From assembly GCF_051262515.1 (NCBI RefSeq), contig NZ_JBIMER010000003.1:124001-188000 (forward strand): a stretch of 64,000 nt of DNA, read 5' to 3'. This document shows, piece after piece, positions 16,499-25,612 of this stretch. The position numbers and the translations under genes were made by a program. Source of the DNA: Arthrobacter_N sp051262515 (GTDB lineage Bacteria; Actinomycetota; Actinomycetes; Actinomycetales; Micrococcaceae). Below the pieces are notes generated by a model that made no database searches, was not told the DNA's origin, and worked only from the letters and a program-made list of their open reading frames with translations. Numbering within the stretch: the stretch's first letter is position 1; every line of letters starts with the position of its first letter.

Positions 16499-19400
16499 GG
16501 ATCCACCGGCTGGAGGTCGAGGCGTTCGGGCCGTTCGCGGATCGGCAGACCGTCGACTTCGACGAGCTCTCCGGAGCGGGGCTGTTCCTCCTGAACGGGG
16601 AGACCGGGGCAGGGAAGACAAGCGTGTTGGATGCCATCTGCTACGCCCTCTATGGAGGGCTTCCCGGGGCGCGGGAGGGATCCACGCGACTGCGGAGCGA
16701 CCATGCCGCGGAGTCCGTCGCCCCCGAAGTCCTCTGCGAGTTCAGCACCGGCGGACGGCGTTTCGAGGTGCTGCGCAGCCCGGCGTGGGAGCGGCCGAAG
16801 TCCCGCGGATCCGGGACCACCAAGCAGCAGGCCCAGAGCCGCCTGCGCGAACACGTCGACGGGTCCTGGCGCGAAAAGTCCACGCGCAACGACGAGGTTT
16901 CCGGGGAAGTCCGGGCCGTCCTGGGGCTGGACAAGGAGCAATTCACCAAGGTCGCCATGCTTCCTCAAGGCGAATTCGCATCATTCCTCCGTGCCAAGGA
17001 CAAGGAGCGCGAGGCACTGCTGAAGCGGCTGTTCGACACGACCACCTACGCGTCCGTGGAGCAGCTCCTCGCCGATCGGCTGTCGTCCGCCCGCGTGGAG
17101 GCCGACGACGCCCGGCGCAGCCGTGTGACCAAGCTGGAGCACCTGCGGACGGAGGCCGGGGCAACACTCGGGTCCGAGGCCGAACCGGACGCGTTGGACG
17201 TCGGGGACGATCGACTGCCCCAGGCTATTGCGGACCTGTTGGAACTGCGTCTTGCCGAAAGCGACGGGCAACTGCGACTCACCGAGTTGTCGCTGTTCCA
17301 GGCGCAGACCACTGTCCGGGAGCTGGAGCAGCGGGTGGAGGACGCGCGCCTGCTGGGCGAACTCGACGAACGGACCCGACGGCACCGCGGGGAAGCGGCT
17401 GCCGCCGGGGAGGCCGCCGAGGTTCTGCGTGCCCATGAGCGGGCGGTGGCGGTCCAAGCCGAGGCGCAGGCGTCGGCCGCAGCCGAGGCCGAGTCGCTCG
17501 CCGCCACGAAGGAAGCGGACCGGACGCTTGCCGCACTGCGGGCGCATCAGATGGCGGCTTCCCTCGTGGAAGACGCCAAGTCCGTCGGCGAAGCCCACCG
17601 CCTGGCATCGGACGAGGCGGCCGTCGTGGCGGAGGCGCTTCCGCAGGAGACCGAACTGTCGCAACTGGACGCCCGCGTCACCGCTCTTGGTCGTGAGATC
17701 GTCTCCCTCGAGGCGGAGGTGGGCTCGGACGAGGCGGACCTCGCCCGGGCGCGGGAGTCGCTCCCGGGGCTGCGCGCCGATGTCGAGGCCACGTCCAAGG
17801 AGGCCTCCGCCCTGGACAGCAGGAGGTCTTCCCTCGAAAGCGCCGAACGGATCCTGGGGCTCGTCCGCGAACGCGACGCACACCGCCCACGGGCCCGGGC
17901 CGCGGCCGAAAAGTGGGTGCGCGCCTCGGAGGACGCCCTGCGCGCCCGTGGGGAAGCCACGCTCCTCTCACGGCATCGCCTGTCCCAGGCGGCGGCTTCC
18001 CTGGCCGTCGAGTTGACCGAGGGCGAACCCTGCCCGGTTTGCGGTTCGCACGAACACCCGATGCCGGCGACGTCGGGGGACGGGCCCCTGGTCACGGATG
18101 CCGACGAGGCCGCCGCGGAGGCGGCCGCGGCCGTGGCAGCCGCGACGGAGCTTCAAGTCCGCGAAGCGCTGGACAAGGAACGCATCGAGGAATCCCGCCT
18201 GCTGGCGCTGGCCGGCTCGATCGACGAGACCGACGCAGCGGAGACGGTCCGGCAAGCGAGTGGCGCCCTCGAGACGGCGCGGGATGCCGCGGACCGCCAC
18301 TGCGCGGCGCGGGAGCGCGAGTCGGAAACGCTCCGCCGCGTCGAGGAGTTTGAGCCCCGTGTCGGCGCGGGCCGGCAGCGACTCGCCGCGCTGCGCTCGA
18401 GCGCGGAGGAGTTGGGGGCCACCGCCGGGGCACAGCGGAAGCGGCTGGCCAACCTGCGCGGATCCCACGCGTCTCTCGCCGCCCGGCTGGCTGACGTGCG
18501 GAGCGCAGCGGAGCTTTTGGGCCGGCGCGTCGACGCGGAGCGCAGGCTGGCCTCGTCCTCCGCGGCGTTGGTGTCCGCGCGCGCCAAGCTGGACGCGGTC
18601 CTCTCCGAGCGCGGTTTCGCGGACGCGGCGGAGCGCGTTGCCGCGCTTCAGCCCGCGCGGCGCGAGGGCGAGCTGCGGGCCCTGCTGGCCGAGCACGGCG
18701 CCGAGGCCGTCCGGCTCGAGACGCTGGCCGCGCATCCGGGCATCGCGCGGGCACGAACGGCAGCGGGGGAAGGTCCGGGGGAGCCGACGTCGGTGGCACT
18801 CGCGGCAGCCGCGGATCATCGGGCGTCGTGTGCCGGGGCCAGGGACGCGGCGTTGCGGGAACGCGCGGTGCTGGACTCCTACGCGGGACGGTTCGGCGCC
18901 GCGCGCACCGCCCTCGATGAGCTCCTCGCGCGCATGGGCCCGGTGCTGGAGCGGTTTGAGACGGTCAAGGCGGTGGCGGAGTTGGTCCGGGGCGGCGGCG
19001 AGAACATCCTGCGGATGACGTTGTCCACCTACGTCCTCGCGGCCCGGCTGGAGGCGGTCGCGGCGGCCGCAACTGTGCGCCTGAACGTGATGAGCAATGG
19101 GAGGTACGCGCTGGTCCACGACGACGGGCGGCGGGGGAACAACAAATCCGGGCTGGGACTGCAGGTCGTGGACGCGTGGACGGGCCAACAGCGGGACACG
19201 TCCACGCTCTCGGGCGGCGAGTCGTTCATGGCTTCGCTGTCACTCGCCCTGGGGCTCGCCGATGTGGTGCAGCAGGAATCCGGCGGCATCGACATGGAAA
19301 CCCTCTTCGTCGACGAGGGGTTCGGGTCCCTGGACGAGGGCGCTCTCGAACTCGTCATGGACGCCATCGACGGACTGCGCGCCGGCGGAAGAACGGTGGG

Positions 19401-19515
19401 CGTGGTCAGCCACGTCCCAGAGATGAAACAACGGATCCCGGCCCAGCTGCGCGTCGACAAGGGGCGCCACGGATCCCGCCTCAGTGTCGTCATGGACACG
19501 GTGGGAGCGCGTTGA
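16495..19515 (+). CDS. sbcC: Exonuclease SbcCD subunit C (SMC-like ATPase)
   Basis: A 1006-residue Rad50-type ATPase. Walker A is in LLNGETGAGKTSVLDAICY near residue 35-50. Two long Ala/Glu/Arg-rich coiled-coil arms flank a zinc hook CPVCGSHEHP near residue 512. The C-terminal half-ATPase has signature LSGGESFMASLSLALGLADV near 905 and Walker B LFVDEGFGSLD near 940. It starts inside the sbcD stop. The frame also reads openly through sbcD in another register, but coupling fixes this start. Confidence 0.95.
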   Translation: MRIHRLEVEAFGPFADRQTVDFDELSGAGLFLLNGETGAGKTSVLDAICYALYGGLPGAREGSTRLRSDHAAESVAPEVLCEFSTGGRRFEVLRSPAWERPKSRGSGTTKQQAQSRLREHVDGSWREKSTRNDEVSGEVRAVLGLDKEQFTKVAMLPQGEFASFLRAKDKEREALLKRLFDTTTYASVEQLLADRLSSARVEADDARRSRVTKLEHLRTEAGATLGSEAEPDALDVGDDRLPQAIADLLELRLAESDGQLRLTELSLFQAQTTVRELEQRVEDARLLGELDERTRRHRGEAAAAGEAAEVLRAHERAVAVQAEAQASAAAEAESLAATKEADRTLAALRAHQMAASLVEDAKSVGEAHRLASDEAAVVAEALPQETELSQLDARVTALGREIVSLEAEVGSDEADLARARESLPGLRADVEATSKEASALDSRRSSLESAERILGLVRERDAHRPRARAAAEKWVRASEDALRARGEATLLSRHRLSQAAASLAVELTEGEPCPVCGSHEHPMPATSGDGPLVTDADEAAAEAAAAVAAATELQVREALDKERIEESRLLALAGSIDETDAAETVRQASGALETARDAADRHCAARERESETLRRVEEFEPRVGAGRQRLAALRSSAEELGATAGAQRKRLANLRGSHASLAARLADVRSAAELLGRRVDAERRLASSSAALVSARAKLDAVLSERGFADAAERVAALQPARREGELRALLAEHGAEAVRLETLAAHPGIARARTAAGEGPGEPTSVALAAAADHRASCAGARDAALRERAVLDSYAGRFGAARTALDELLARMGPVLERFETVKAVAELVRGGGENILRMTLSTYVLAARLEAVAAAATVRLNVMSNGRYALVHDDGRRGNNKSGLGLQVVDAWTGQQRDTSTLSGGESFMASLSLALGLADVVQQESGGIDMETLFVDEGFGSLDEGALELVMDAIDGLRAGGRTVGVVSHVPEMKQRIPAQLRVDKGRHGSRLSVVMDTVGAR

Positions 19516-19596
19516 GCCGGTAGTAGAATGGGCCACACAAGGGTTGGGCGCTCCGGGTGGCTGGGACGGGCGCACGCTTTTGAGGAACCCTGAACC

Positions 19597-20817
19597 GTGA
19601 CCGTCCACACCAAACGGCCCTCCGCCTTCCGGGCACTGCTCGACATCGCCGGACCGGCCTTCTTCCCGATCGCCTTCTTCGCCCGCCTGCCGCTGGCCAT
19701 GCTCACGATCGGCGCACTCACCCTCGTCTCGTCGGTCAGCGGCTCCTACGCATCCGGCGGCCTCGCTGCCGGAGCCGTGGGCATCGGCTCCGCGGCGGGT
19801 GCGCCGCTGCTGGGCTACGCCGCGGACCGGTTGGGGCAGCGGCGCATCCTGTTGCCCTCCTCCCTGGCGCACGCCGTCGTCGTCGCCGCACTCGTCTTGA
19901 CGGTTACGGCGGGGAACACCGGCGCGGGAAATCTGGCGCTGGCCCTCGCGGCCGGGGCAACATGCCCCCAGGTCGGGTCGATGGCACGGGTCCGCTGGAT
20001 GTCGCTCACCACTGGCCGCCCCGCGGCGCGTCGGGAACTCGAAACGGCACTGAGCTACGAGAGCACCGTGGACGAGCTCACTTTCGTGATGGGACCGGCG
20101 ATCGTGGGACTGCTGGCGTCGCTCGTCGCGCCGTGGTTGCCGCTGGCGCTCGCGGCCGCGTTGACACTGCTCCTGGTCCCCGCCTTCGCCATTCACCGCA
20201 CGGGCACCGCCGTGCCGCAGCATGGACGCGCGGGCCACGAGTCCGCCGGCCGGTGGGATCGCGGCCGCCTGCTGCGGGTGGCAGTGGCGGTCGCCGGCAT
20301 GGTGGGCATGGGCACCCTGTTCGGTTCCACGGCCGCCGGTGCGGTCGCCTTCGCCGGGCACCAGGGCCAGCCCAGCGCCGGCGGACTGCTGTACGCGGCG
20401 CTCGGCCTGACCTCCGCGGCCACGGCACTGTCCGTCTCCGCCTGGCCCTCGGGCTGGGCACAACCGGCCAGGTGGGTTGCCTGCTCTGCCACCCTGGTGC
20501 CCCTGACGCTGCTGCTCCAGCTCCCGGCAAGCACGGGGGCGATGGTGCTCGTGCTGCTGCTCGTGGGTCTGCCCGTCGGTCCCGTCATGGTCACGGTCTT
20601 CACCGTCGGCGGGGACGTCGCCCCGGCCGGGAGGCTGGGCACGGTCATGACCCTCCTGGCCAGCGGGATCGTCGTGGGAACGGCGATCGGGAACTCCCTC
20701 GCGGGGTTGCTGGCCGACGGCCACGGCCACCGCGGGGCCTTCGCGGTCGCCGCCGCGGCCGCCGTTGTCCTGCTCGCGGCAGGCACCCTGATGGCGCGGC
20801 TCCGCTCCCGAAAATAG
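19597..20817 (+). CDS. MFS transporter
   Basis: A 406-residue protein with about 12 hydrophobic segments. An N-terminal half contains GYAADRLGQRRI, the MFS loop 2-3 motif, and a central loop with QHGRAGHESAGRW. A second half ends VVLLAAGTLMARLRSRK. It resembles sugar- or drug-efflux type MFS proteins of actinobacteria; the substrate is unknown. The GTG start is preceded by a GAGGAACCC stretch; TAGAAT at 19524-19529 may be the -10 of a promoter with a leader of about 60 bases. Confidence 0.8.
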   Translation: MTVHTKRPSAFRALLDIAGPAFFPIAFFARLPLAMLTIGALTLVSSVSGSYASGGLAAGAVGIGSAAGAPLLGYAADRLGQRRILLPSSLAHAVVVAALVLTVTAGNTGAGNLALALAAGATCPQVGSMARVRWMSLTTGRPAARRELETALSYESTVDELTFVMGPAIVGLLASLVAPWLPLALAAALTLLLVPAFAIHRTGTAVPQHGRAGHESAGRWDRGRLLRVAVAVAGMVGMGTLFGSTAAGAVAFAGHQGQPSAGGLLYAALGLTSAATALSVSAWPSGWAQPARWVACSATLVPLTLLLQLPASTGAMVLVLLLVGLPVGPVMVTVFTVGGDVAPAGRLGTVMTLLASGIVVGTAIGNSLAGLLADGHGHRGAFAVAAAAAVVLLAAGTLMARLRSRK

Positions 20818-20866
20818 GGGGTGGCGCAATATGCCCGTTGCCGTATTATGATTTCCAGCACATAAA

Positions 20867-20882
20867 CCGTCCGAACGGTCGG
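20867..20882. promoter_or_regulatory. TetR-type operator-like inverted repeat
   Basis: CCGTCCG (20867-20873) and CGGTCGG (20876-20882) are inverted arms with one mismatch around AA, 58 bases before the MHS transporter ATG. TATTAT lies about 20 bases upstream of the repeat and could be a -10 element. The composition resembles TetR-family operators, but no such regulator gene is in the neighbourhood. Confidence 0.35.
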
Positions 20883-20940
20883 TCTATGCGAACATCATCG
20901 ATCCAGTGCGCAACCCACGGCGCAGAACAACGGAGCCCCC

Positions 20941-22284
20941 ATGGCAACATCCACTCCACTTCGTCCCGCTGAAAAGCGGAAGGAAGAACGCAAGGTCCTC
21001 GCAGGCACCCTGGTCGGCACCACCATCGAGTGGTACGACTTCTTCATCTTCGCCCAGCTCACCGCCACGCTGCTGGCGCCGTTGTTCCTGACGCCGCTGC
21101 AGGAGGGCAACGCCGCCCTCGCCCAGATCCTGTCCTTCGCCATGATCGGCATCTCGTTCTTCTTCCGCCCGCTCGGCGCCATCGTCGCCGGCCACCTCGG
21201 CGACAAGTTCGGCCGCAAGCAGGTGCTCGTCTTCACCCTTATCCTCATGGGCGTGGCGACCGCACTGATCGGCCTGCTCCCCACCTACGCCCAGATCGGA
21301 CTGTGGGCACCGCTGCTTCTCGTCCTGCTCCGGGTCATCCAGGGCTTCTCTGCCGGAGGGGAATGGGGCGGCGCTGCCCTCATGGCCGTCGAGCACGCAC
21401 CCAACCACCGTCGCGGACTGTTCGGGGCGTTCCCGCAGATCGGCGTGCCCATCGGAATGATCCTGGCCACCGGCCTGCTCTTCCTGCTGCGCACGTCCAT
21501 GAGCCCGGAGGACTTCCTCGCCTGGGGCTGGCGCATCCCGTTCCTGCTTTCCGTTCTGCTGATCGTGGTCGGTTACATGATCCGCCGCACCGTCGAGGAA
21601 TCACCGATCTTCAAGGAGCTCGAGCAGCGCAAGGCCAGCGAGCACACCCCGCTGCGCCAGCTGTTCCAGACGAACACGAAACAGGTCGTCCAGGCGGCCC
21701 TGATCTTCATCTCCAACAACGCCGCCGGCTACCTGGTCATCGCGTTCTTCATCACCTACACCACCAAGGTGCTCGGCATGGAGCTCGCGCCGGTTCTGCT
21801 GGCCACGACGTTCGGCTCGTTCGGGTGGCTGATCTTCACGCTCGTCGGAGGGTGGCTGTCCGACCACATCGGGCGGCGCAACACGTTCCTCATCGGCTAC
21901 GGAATCGTGTTCGTGTGGATGATCCCGATGTTCGCGCTGATCGACGGCGGCAACATCTTCGTCTACGGCGCGTCCATCTTCATCCTCACCATCGGCCTGG
22001 GCCTGTCCTACGGTCCGCAGTCCGCGCTGTACGCCGAGATGTTCCCGGCGCACATCCGCTACTCGGGCATTTCGATCGGCTACGCGATGGGCGCCATCCT
22101 GGGCGGGGCGTTCGCGTCCACGATCGCCCAGGCGCTGCTCGCGGCGACCGGCTGGTCCGGCTCCATCGCGCTGTACATCATGGCCATCACCGTGGTTTCG
22201 GTCGGCGGCGTGCTGTGGGTCGGCGAGACCAAGGGCCGCAACCTGCGCGTCGAGGACGTCGTGGAGACGACCCCGGTCGCCTAA
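20941..22284 (+). CDS. MFS transporter, metabolite:H+ symporter (MHS) family
   Basis: A 447-residue, 12-segment transporter. Diagnostic MHS motifs are GTTIEWYDFFIF in the first helix, FRPLGAIVAGHLGDKFGRKQ, GFSAGGEWGGAALM and GWRIPFLLS. The group includes ProP, ShiA, KgtP and related organic-acid, shikimate or compatible-solute symporters; the substrate is not predictable here. A perfect terminator hairpin lies just downstream. Confidence 0.88.
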   Translation: MATSTPLRPAEKRKEERKVLAGTLVGTTIEWYDFFIFAQLTATLLAPLFLTPLQEGNAALAQILSFAMIGISFFFRPLGAIVAGHLGDKFGRKQVLVFTLILMGVATALIGLLPTYAQIGLWAPLLLVLLRVIQGFSAGGEWGGAALMAVEHAPNHRRGLFGAFPQIGVPIGMILATGLLFLLRTSMSPEDFLAWGWRIPFLLSVLLIVVGYMIRRTVEESPIFKELEQRKASEHTPLRQLFQTNTKQVVQAALIFISNNAAGYLVIAFFITYTTKVLGMELAPVLLATTFGSFGWLIFTLVGGWLSDHIGRRNTFLIGYGIVFVWMIPMFALIDGGNIFVYGASIFILTIGLGLSYGPQSALYAEMFPAHIRYSGISIGYAMGAILGGAFASTIAQALLAATGWSGSIALYIMAITVVSVGGVLWVGETKGRNLRVEDVVETTPVA

Positions 22285-22294
22285 ACGCACCGCA

Positions 22295-22338
22295 AACGAC
22301 GCCGGCCGGCTCCCGTTCGGGGGCCGGCCGGCGTCGTT
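22295..22338. terminator. Bidirectional terminator hairpin
   Basis: A perfect 16-bp stem, AACGACGCCGGCCGGC (22295-22310) with its complement at 22323-22338, closes a 12-base loop that is itself self-complementary. It separates the convergent MHS transporter and the alpha/beta hydrolase genes; TT at the plus-strand end and AA at the other suit both directions. Confidence 0.75.
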
Positions 22339-22351
22339 GTGCCCGGGTGGA

Positions 22352-23167
22352 TCAGCGCGCGGAGAGGAACTCCAGCGTCCGCTGCTTGAAGGACCGGGAG
22401 GTGACGGCGTTGGCGTGCGTGCGGGCCGGCAGCAGGTATTCGGCGACCTCGGTCCCGCGCACGCGCAGCAGGGTGGTGAGGTCCGGCAGCGTCGCGGCCA
22501 TCCCGTCCCGGTCGCCGGCGACCAGAAGCACCGGCATACCCGGCACGGTGTGGGCCGGGTCGAACGGCTCGGACTTGACCGCCTCCACCATGCTCATCAG
22601 CGCGAACAGGTCGTTGCCCGGGACCAGGCGCGCCATGCGCAGCAGCTCCGCGGTCGGGGCGTCCTCGATCGTCGAGCCGTCGGCGAGGTGGCGCTGGGCG
22701 GCGGCGAGGTCGAAATCCGCCAGCGGATCGTGGGCGGCCGCGCCGCCGAGAACCAGCCGCCGCACCAGCTGCGGCTGCGTGGCGCCGAACTCCCAGGCCA
22801 GCCGCGACCCCAGCGAATAGCCCAGGACGTCGACGCCGGAGCCGGGATCGCCCTCGCGCAGGGGCCGCACGTGTTGGTCCTGCAAAACCTGCAGGAGATC
22901 GGCGCGGATGCGGCTTGGGGTGTACGCGTCCAGGTCCTCCGGCGCGGGGCTTGCCCCGTGGCCGGGCAGGTCGACGGCGATGGCCCGCCGGCCGGCGTCG
23001 TTCAGCGCAGCGATCCAACCGGTGGAGACCCAGTTGAGTTCCGTGGAGGAGGCGAAGCCGTGCACCAGCAGGACCGGTGGCGCGCCGGCGTCGTCCGCCG
23101 GATCGAACGTGCGGACGGCCAGGCCGTTGGCCGAACCCTCGACCAGGTGCTCCGGGTGCGTGGCCAC
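22352..23167 (-). CDS. Alpha/beta hydrolase, C-terminal half of an AcoC-like E2
   Basis: 271 residues. Oxyanion-hole HGFAS near 36-40, the nucleophile elbow GYSLG with Ser118, LVAGDRDG with the likely acid Asp, and a C-terminal RTHANAV His are visible. It begins at a GTG three bases after the TAG of the lipoyl-domain gene and in the same reading frame, so lipoyl protein plus hydrolase would make a protein of about 382 residues. That matches the lipoyl-plus-hydrolase architecture of acetoin dehydrogenase E2 (AcoC). A GAGG eight bases upstream of the GTG allows separate translation. It is last in the 2-oxoacid dehydrogenase operon; the acyl substrate is unknown. Confidence 0.8.
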   Translation of the reverse strand: MATHPEHLVEGSANGLAVRTFDPADDAGAPPVLLVHGFASSTELNWVSTGWIAALNDAGRRAIAVDLPGHGASPAPEDLDAYTPSRIRADLLQVLQDQHVRPLREGDPGSGVDVLGYSLGSRLAWEFGATQPQLVRRLVLGGAAAHDPLADFDLAAAQRHLADGSTIEDAPTAELLRMARLVPGNDLFALMSMVEAVKSEPFDPAHTVPGMPVLLVAGDRDGMAATLPDLTTLLRVRGTEVAEYLLPARTHANAVTSRSFKQRTLEFLSAR

Positions 23168-23170
23168 GGC

Positions 23171-23500
23171 CTAGTCCTCGTCCGGGTTCGCCGTGAGGCG
23201 GACGCGCCGTTTCGGCGCGGCGTCCCGCGGAACGGTGCCGACGATCCCCGCGGCGTCGTCCGGAACCTCGAACACCACCAGCGTCTCGCCGACGCGGATC
23301 GTGTCCCCGGGCCCGCCGTGCGTGCGCAGGACCCGTCCTGCCTGGGGGCTGGGGAGCTCCAGGGCGCTCTTGGTGGTCTCCACCTCGACGAGGGGCTGGT
23401 TGCGTTCGACCTGGTCGCCCTCGGCGACCAGCCATTCCAGGACGGTCGCCTCGATCAGGCCCTCGCCGAGGTCCGGCAGCGGGAAGGGAAGCTCAGCCAC
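23171..23500 (-). CDS. Biotin/lipoyl-domain protein (E2 lipoyl domain)
   Basis: A 109-residue protein made almost wholly of one lipoyl domain. The N-terminal LPDLGEGLIEATVLEWLV and lipoyl-lysine motif ETTKSALE (Lys44) are clear, followed by an Arg/Pro-rich tail. No peripheral-subunit-binding domain or HxxxDG acyltransferase domain follows. Instead an in-frame TAG (23173-23171) ends it and the alpha/beta hydrolase continues in the same frame. It overlaps the E1 beta gene by eight bases. It should act as the swinging-arm acyl carrier for the E1 encoded upstream. Confidence 0.85.
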   Translation of the reverse strand: MAELPFPLPDLGEGLIEATVLEWLVAEGDQVERNQPLVEVETTKSALELPSPQAGRVLRTHGGPGDTIRVGETLVVFEVPDDAAGIVGTVPRDAAPKRRVRLTANPDED

Positions 23501-24530
23501 GGCGGTACTCCAATACTCGTTGAATGCCGAACAGGATCCGGTCGATGTTGGGGATGTACTCGTCCTCGAGGTCCCCCGAGGGATACGGTACGTCGAACCC
23601 GGTCACCCGCTCAACGGGCGCCCGGAGTGTGCCGAAGCAACGTTCGGTGACCAGTTGGGCCACCTCGGCCCCCAGGCCGGCGGTCTGCGGGGCCTCGTGC
23701 ACGACCACGGCGCGGCGCGTCTTGGCCACGGAGGCTGCCAGGCCCTCGGCGTCGATGGGCTTGAGCCAGCGCAGGTCCACCACCTCGACGTCGATCCCGT
23801 CCTCGGCCGCCAACTCGGCGACCTGTTGGCAGCGGGCCACCATGGCGCCCCACGCGATCAGCGTCAGGTGGCGCCCCTCCCGGGCGACGACGGATCCCGT
23901 CAGCGTGCCGGGGTCCCCGAGCAGCACCTCGCCCTTCTGCCAGTAGCGGGACTTGGGTTCCATGAAGATGACGGGGTCCGGCATCGCGATCGCGTTCTTG
24001 AGCAGGTGGTATGCCTGGTGCGGGTTCGCGGGGGAGACGACCTTCAGTCCCGGTACGTGGGCGAAGAGGGCCTCGAGCGACTCCCCGTGGTGCTCCGGTG
24101 CGCGGATGCCGCCGAAGCTGGGAACGCGCAGCGTGACGGGCATGGGCAGGGTCCCGCGGCTGCGGTAGTTCATGCGGCCCAGCTGGCACACGATCTGGTT
24201 GACCGCAGGGTAGGCGAAGCCGTCGAACTGGACCTCGGGGACGGGGCGGAACCCGGCCATGGCCAGGCCCACGGAGAGGCCGATGATCCCGGACTCGGCG
24301 AGCGGGGTGTCGTAGACGCGGTCCGCCCCGTGCTTGGCCTGCAGCCCGTCGGTGATGCGGAAGACGCCGCCGAGGGCGCCCACGTCCTCCCCGAACACCA
24401 TGGCACGCGGGTCCGCGGCGAGGGTTTCGTCCAGGGCGCGGTTCAGGGCCTGTTGCATGGACATCGTGGTGCCGGCCGTTCCGCGGTGCGCGTCCATGGA
24501 GGTCCCTTCGAGGGTGGTGGTCTCAGGCAT
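23493..24530 (-). CDS. 2-oxoacid dehydrogenase E1 component, beta subunit
   Basis: 345 residues with the transketolase central and C-terminal domains. Visible motifs: MVFGEDVGALGGVF, YDTPLAESGIIGLSVG, VPEVQFDGFAYPAVNQI, RVPSFGGIRAPEHHGES, and VSPANPHQAYHLLK. These fit branched-chain 2-oxoacid or acetoin/pyruvate dehydrogenase E1 beta; GG(I/x)RAPEHHGES is typical of branched-chain-type proteins. It overlaps E1 alpha by eight bases upstream and the lipoyl gene by eight downstream, so all are one operon. Confidence 0.9.
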   Translation of the reverse strand: MPETTTLEGTSMDAHRGTAGTTMSMQQALNRALDETLAADPRAMVFGEDVGALGGVFRITDGLQAKHGADRVYDTPLAESGIIGLSVGLAMAGFRPVPEVQFDGFAYPAVNQIVCQLGRMNYRSRGTLPMPVTLRVPSFGGIRAPEHHGESLEALFAHVPGLKVVSPANPHQAYHLLKNAIAMPDPVIFMEPKSRYWQKGEVLLGDPGTLTGSVVAREGRHLTLIAWGAMVARCQQVAELAAEDGIDVEVVDLRWLKPIDAEGLAASVAKTRRAVVVHEAPQTAGLGAEVAQLVTERCFGTLRAPVERVTGFDVPYPSGDLEDEYIPNIDRILFGIQRVLEYRRG

Positions 24531-25554
24531 GTTCGGTCTCCTTGCGCCAGTTCGCGGCCTGGGCCTTCAGGGTGTCGGTGGGTTGCTGGAAGACGAAGTC
24601 GAACATCTCGTTGCCCGGGCGCGGACCGAGGTCCTGGATGCCCAGTCGGACCCGCTCCTCGAGCTCGGCGGCGCGGTCGCGCGCCGCCGCGACATCGGCG
24701 GCCGTGATGACGCCATCGGCCAGCAGCCGCAATTCGAGGCGGGACACGGGGTCCTCTCCGGCGTCGCGACGCTCGTCCTCGAGCGTGCGGTAGCGCCCCG
24801 GGTCGTCCGAGGTGGAGTGCGGTCCGCGCCGGTAGGTCATCGCCTCGACGATGGCCGGCCCGTTGCCGGCGCGGCCGTGTGCGGCGGCCGCGCGCACGGC
24901 CTGGACCACGGCAACGACGTCGTTCCCGTCCACTTGGAGGGCGGGTATCGCATAGGCGGCTCCGCGCGCGGCGACCGATCCGCCGGCGACCTGGCGCTCG
25001 GTGGGGACGGAGATGGCCCAGCCGTTGTTCTGGATGAAGAAGACCACCGGCGCCTTCATCACCGCGGCGAAGTTCATCGCCTCGTGCACGTCGCCCTGCG
25101 AGCTGGCGCCGTCGCCGAAGTAGGCGATGGCCACGCCGTCCTTGCCGTCCGTCCGCTGGCCGTGCGCCCACCCGACGGCGTGCAGCACCGAGCCGGCCAC
25201 GACCGCCTGGATGGGGGCCACGTGGGTCTCCGCCGGGTTGTAGAGGCCCCCGTGCCAGGTGGCCTTGTGTGTGGACATGTACTGGACCATGTCGACCCCG
25301 GCCGTCAGGGCGACGCCCATCTCGCGGTACGTCGGGAACGCGAAGTCACGGGTGAAGTCGAGGGCGTGGGCGCTGCCCACCTGGGCGGCCTCCTGCCCGA
25401 GCTCCGGGGCGTAGCCGGGGATGATGCCCTGCCGCTGCCACGCGACGGCCGAGGAATCGAGGTGGCGGACCTGGACCATCAGCCGGTGGAGGTCCCTGAG
25501 CTCCTCGGGGGAGAGCGCCGCGGCGTCCGGTTCCAGTGCGGGTGTGCTGCCCAC
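24523..25554 (-). CDS. 2-oxoacid dehydrogenase E1 component, alpha subunit (branched-chain type)
   Basis: 343 residues. The ThDP/Mg motif is GDGASSQGDVHEAMNFAAV; the NN loop appears as FIQNNGWAISVPT. The phosphorylation-loop motif RRGPHSTSDDPGRYR is the form seen in branched-chain 2-oxoacid dehydrogenases. AAGGAG lies eight bases before the GTG start. It is first in the operon E1 alpha - E1 beta - lipoyl protein - hydrolase. A divergent Lrp-type regulator lies 162 bases away, as is usual for bkd operons. No E3 gene is in the window. Confidence 0.9.
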   Translation of the reverse strand: MGSTPALEPDAAALSPEELRDLHRLMVQVRHLDSSAVAWQRQGIIPGYAPELGQEAAQVGSAHALDFTRDFAFPTYREMGVALTAGVDMVQYMSTHKATWHGGLYNPAETHVAPIQAVVAGSVLHAVGWAHGQRTDGKDGVAIAYFGDGASSQGDVHEAMNFAAVMKAPVVFFIQNNGWAISVPTERQVAGGSVAARGAAYAIPALQVDGNDVVAVVQAVRAAAAHGRAGNGPAIVEAMTYRRGPHSTSDDPGRYRTLEDERRDAGEDPVSRLELRLLADGVITAADVAAARDRAAELEERVRLGIQDLGPRPGNEMFDFVFQQPTDTLKAQAANWRKETEHA

Positions 25555-25612
25555 GAGGCGGCTCCTTCGTTGTGCGGATGGCTAGATGCCAGTGACGCTA
25601 GTCACCGCCCCA

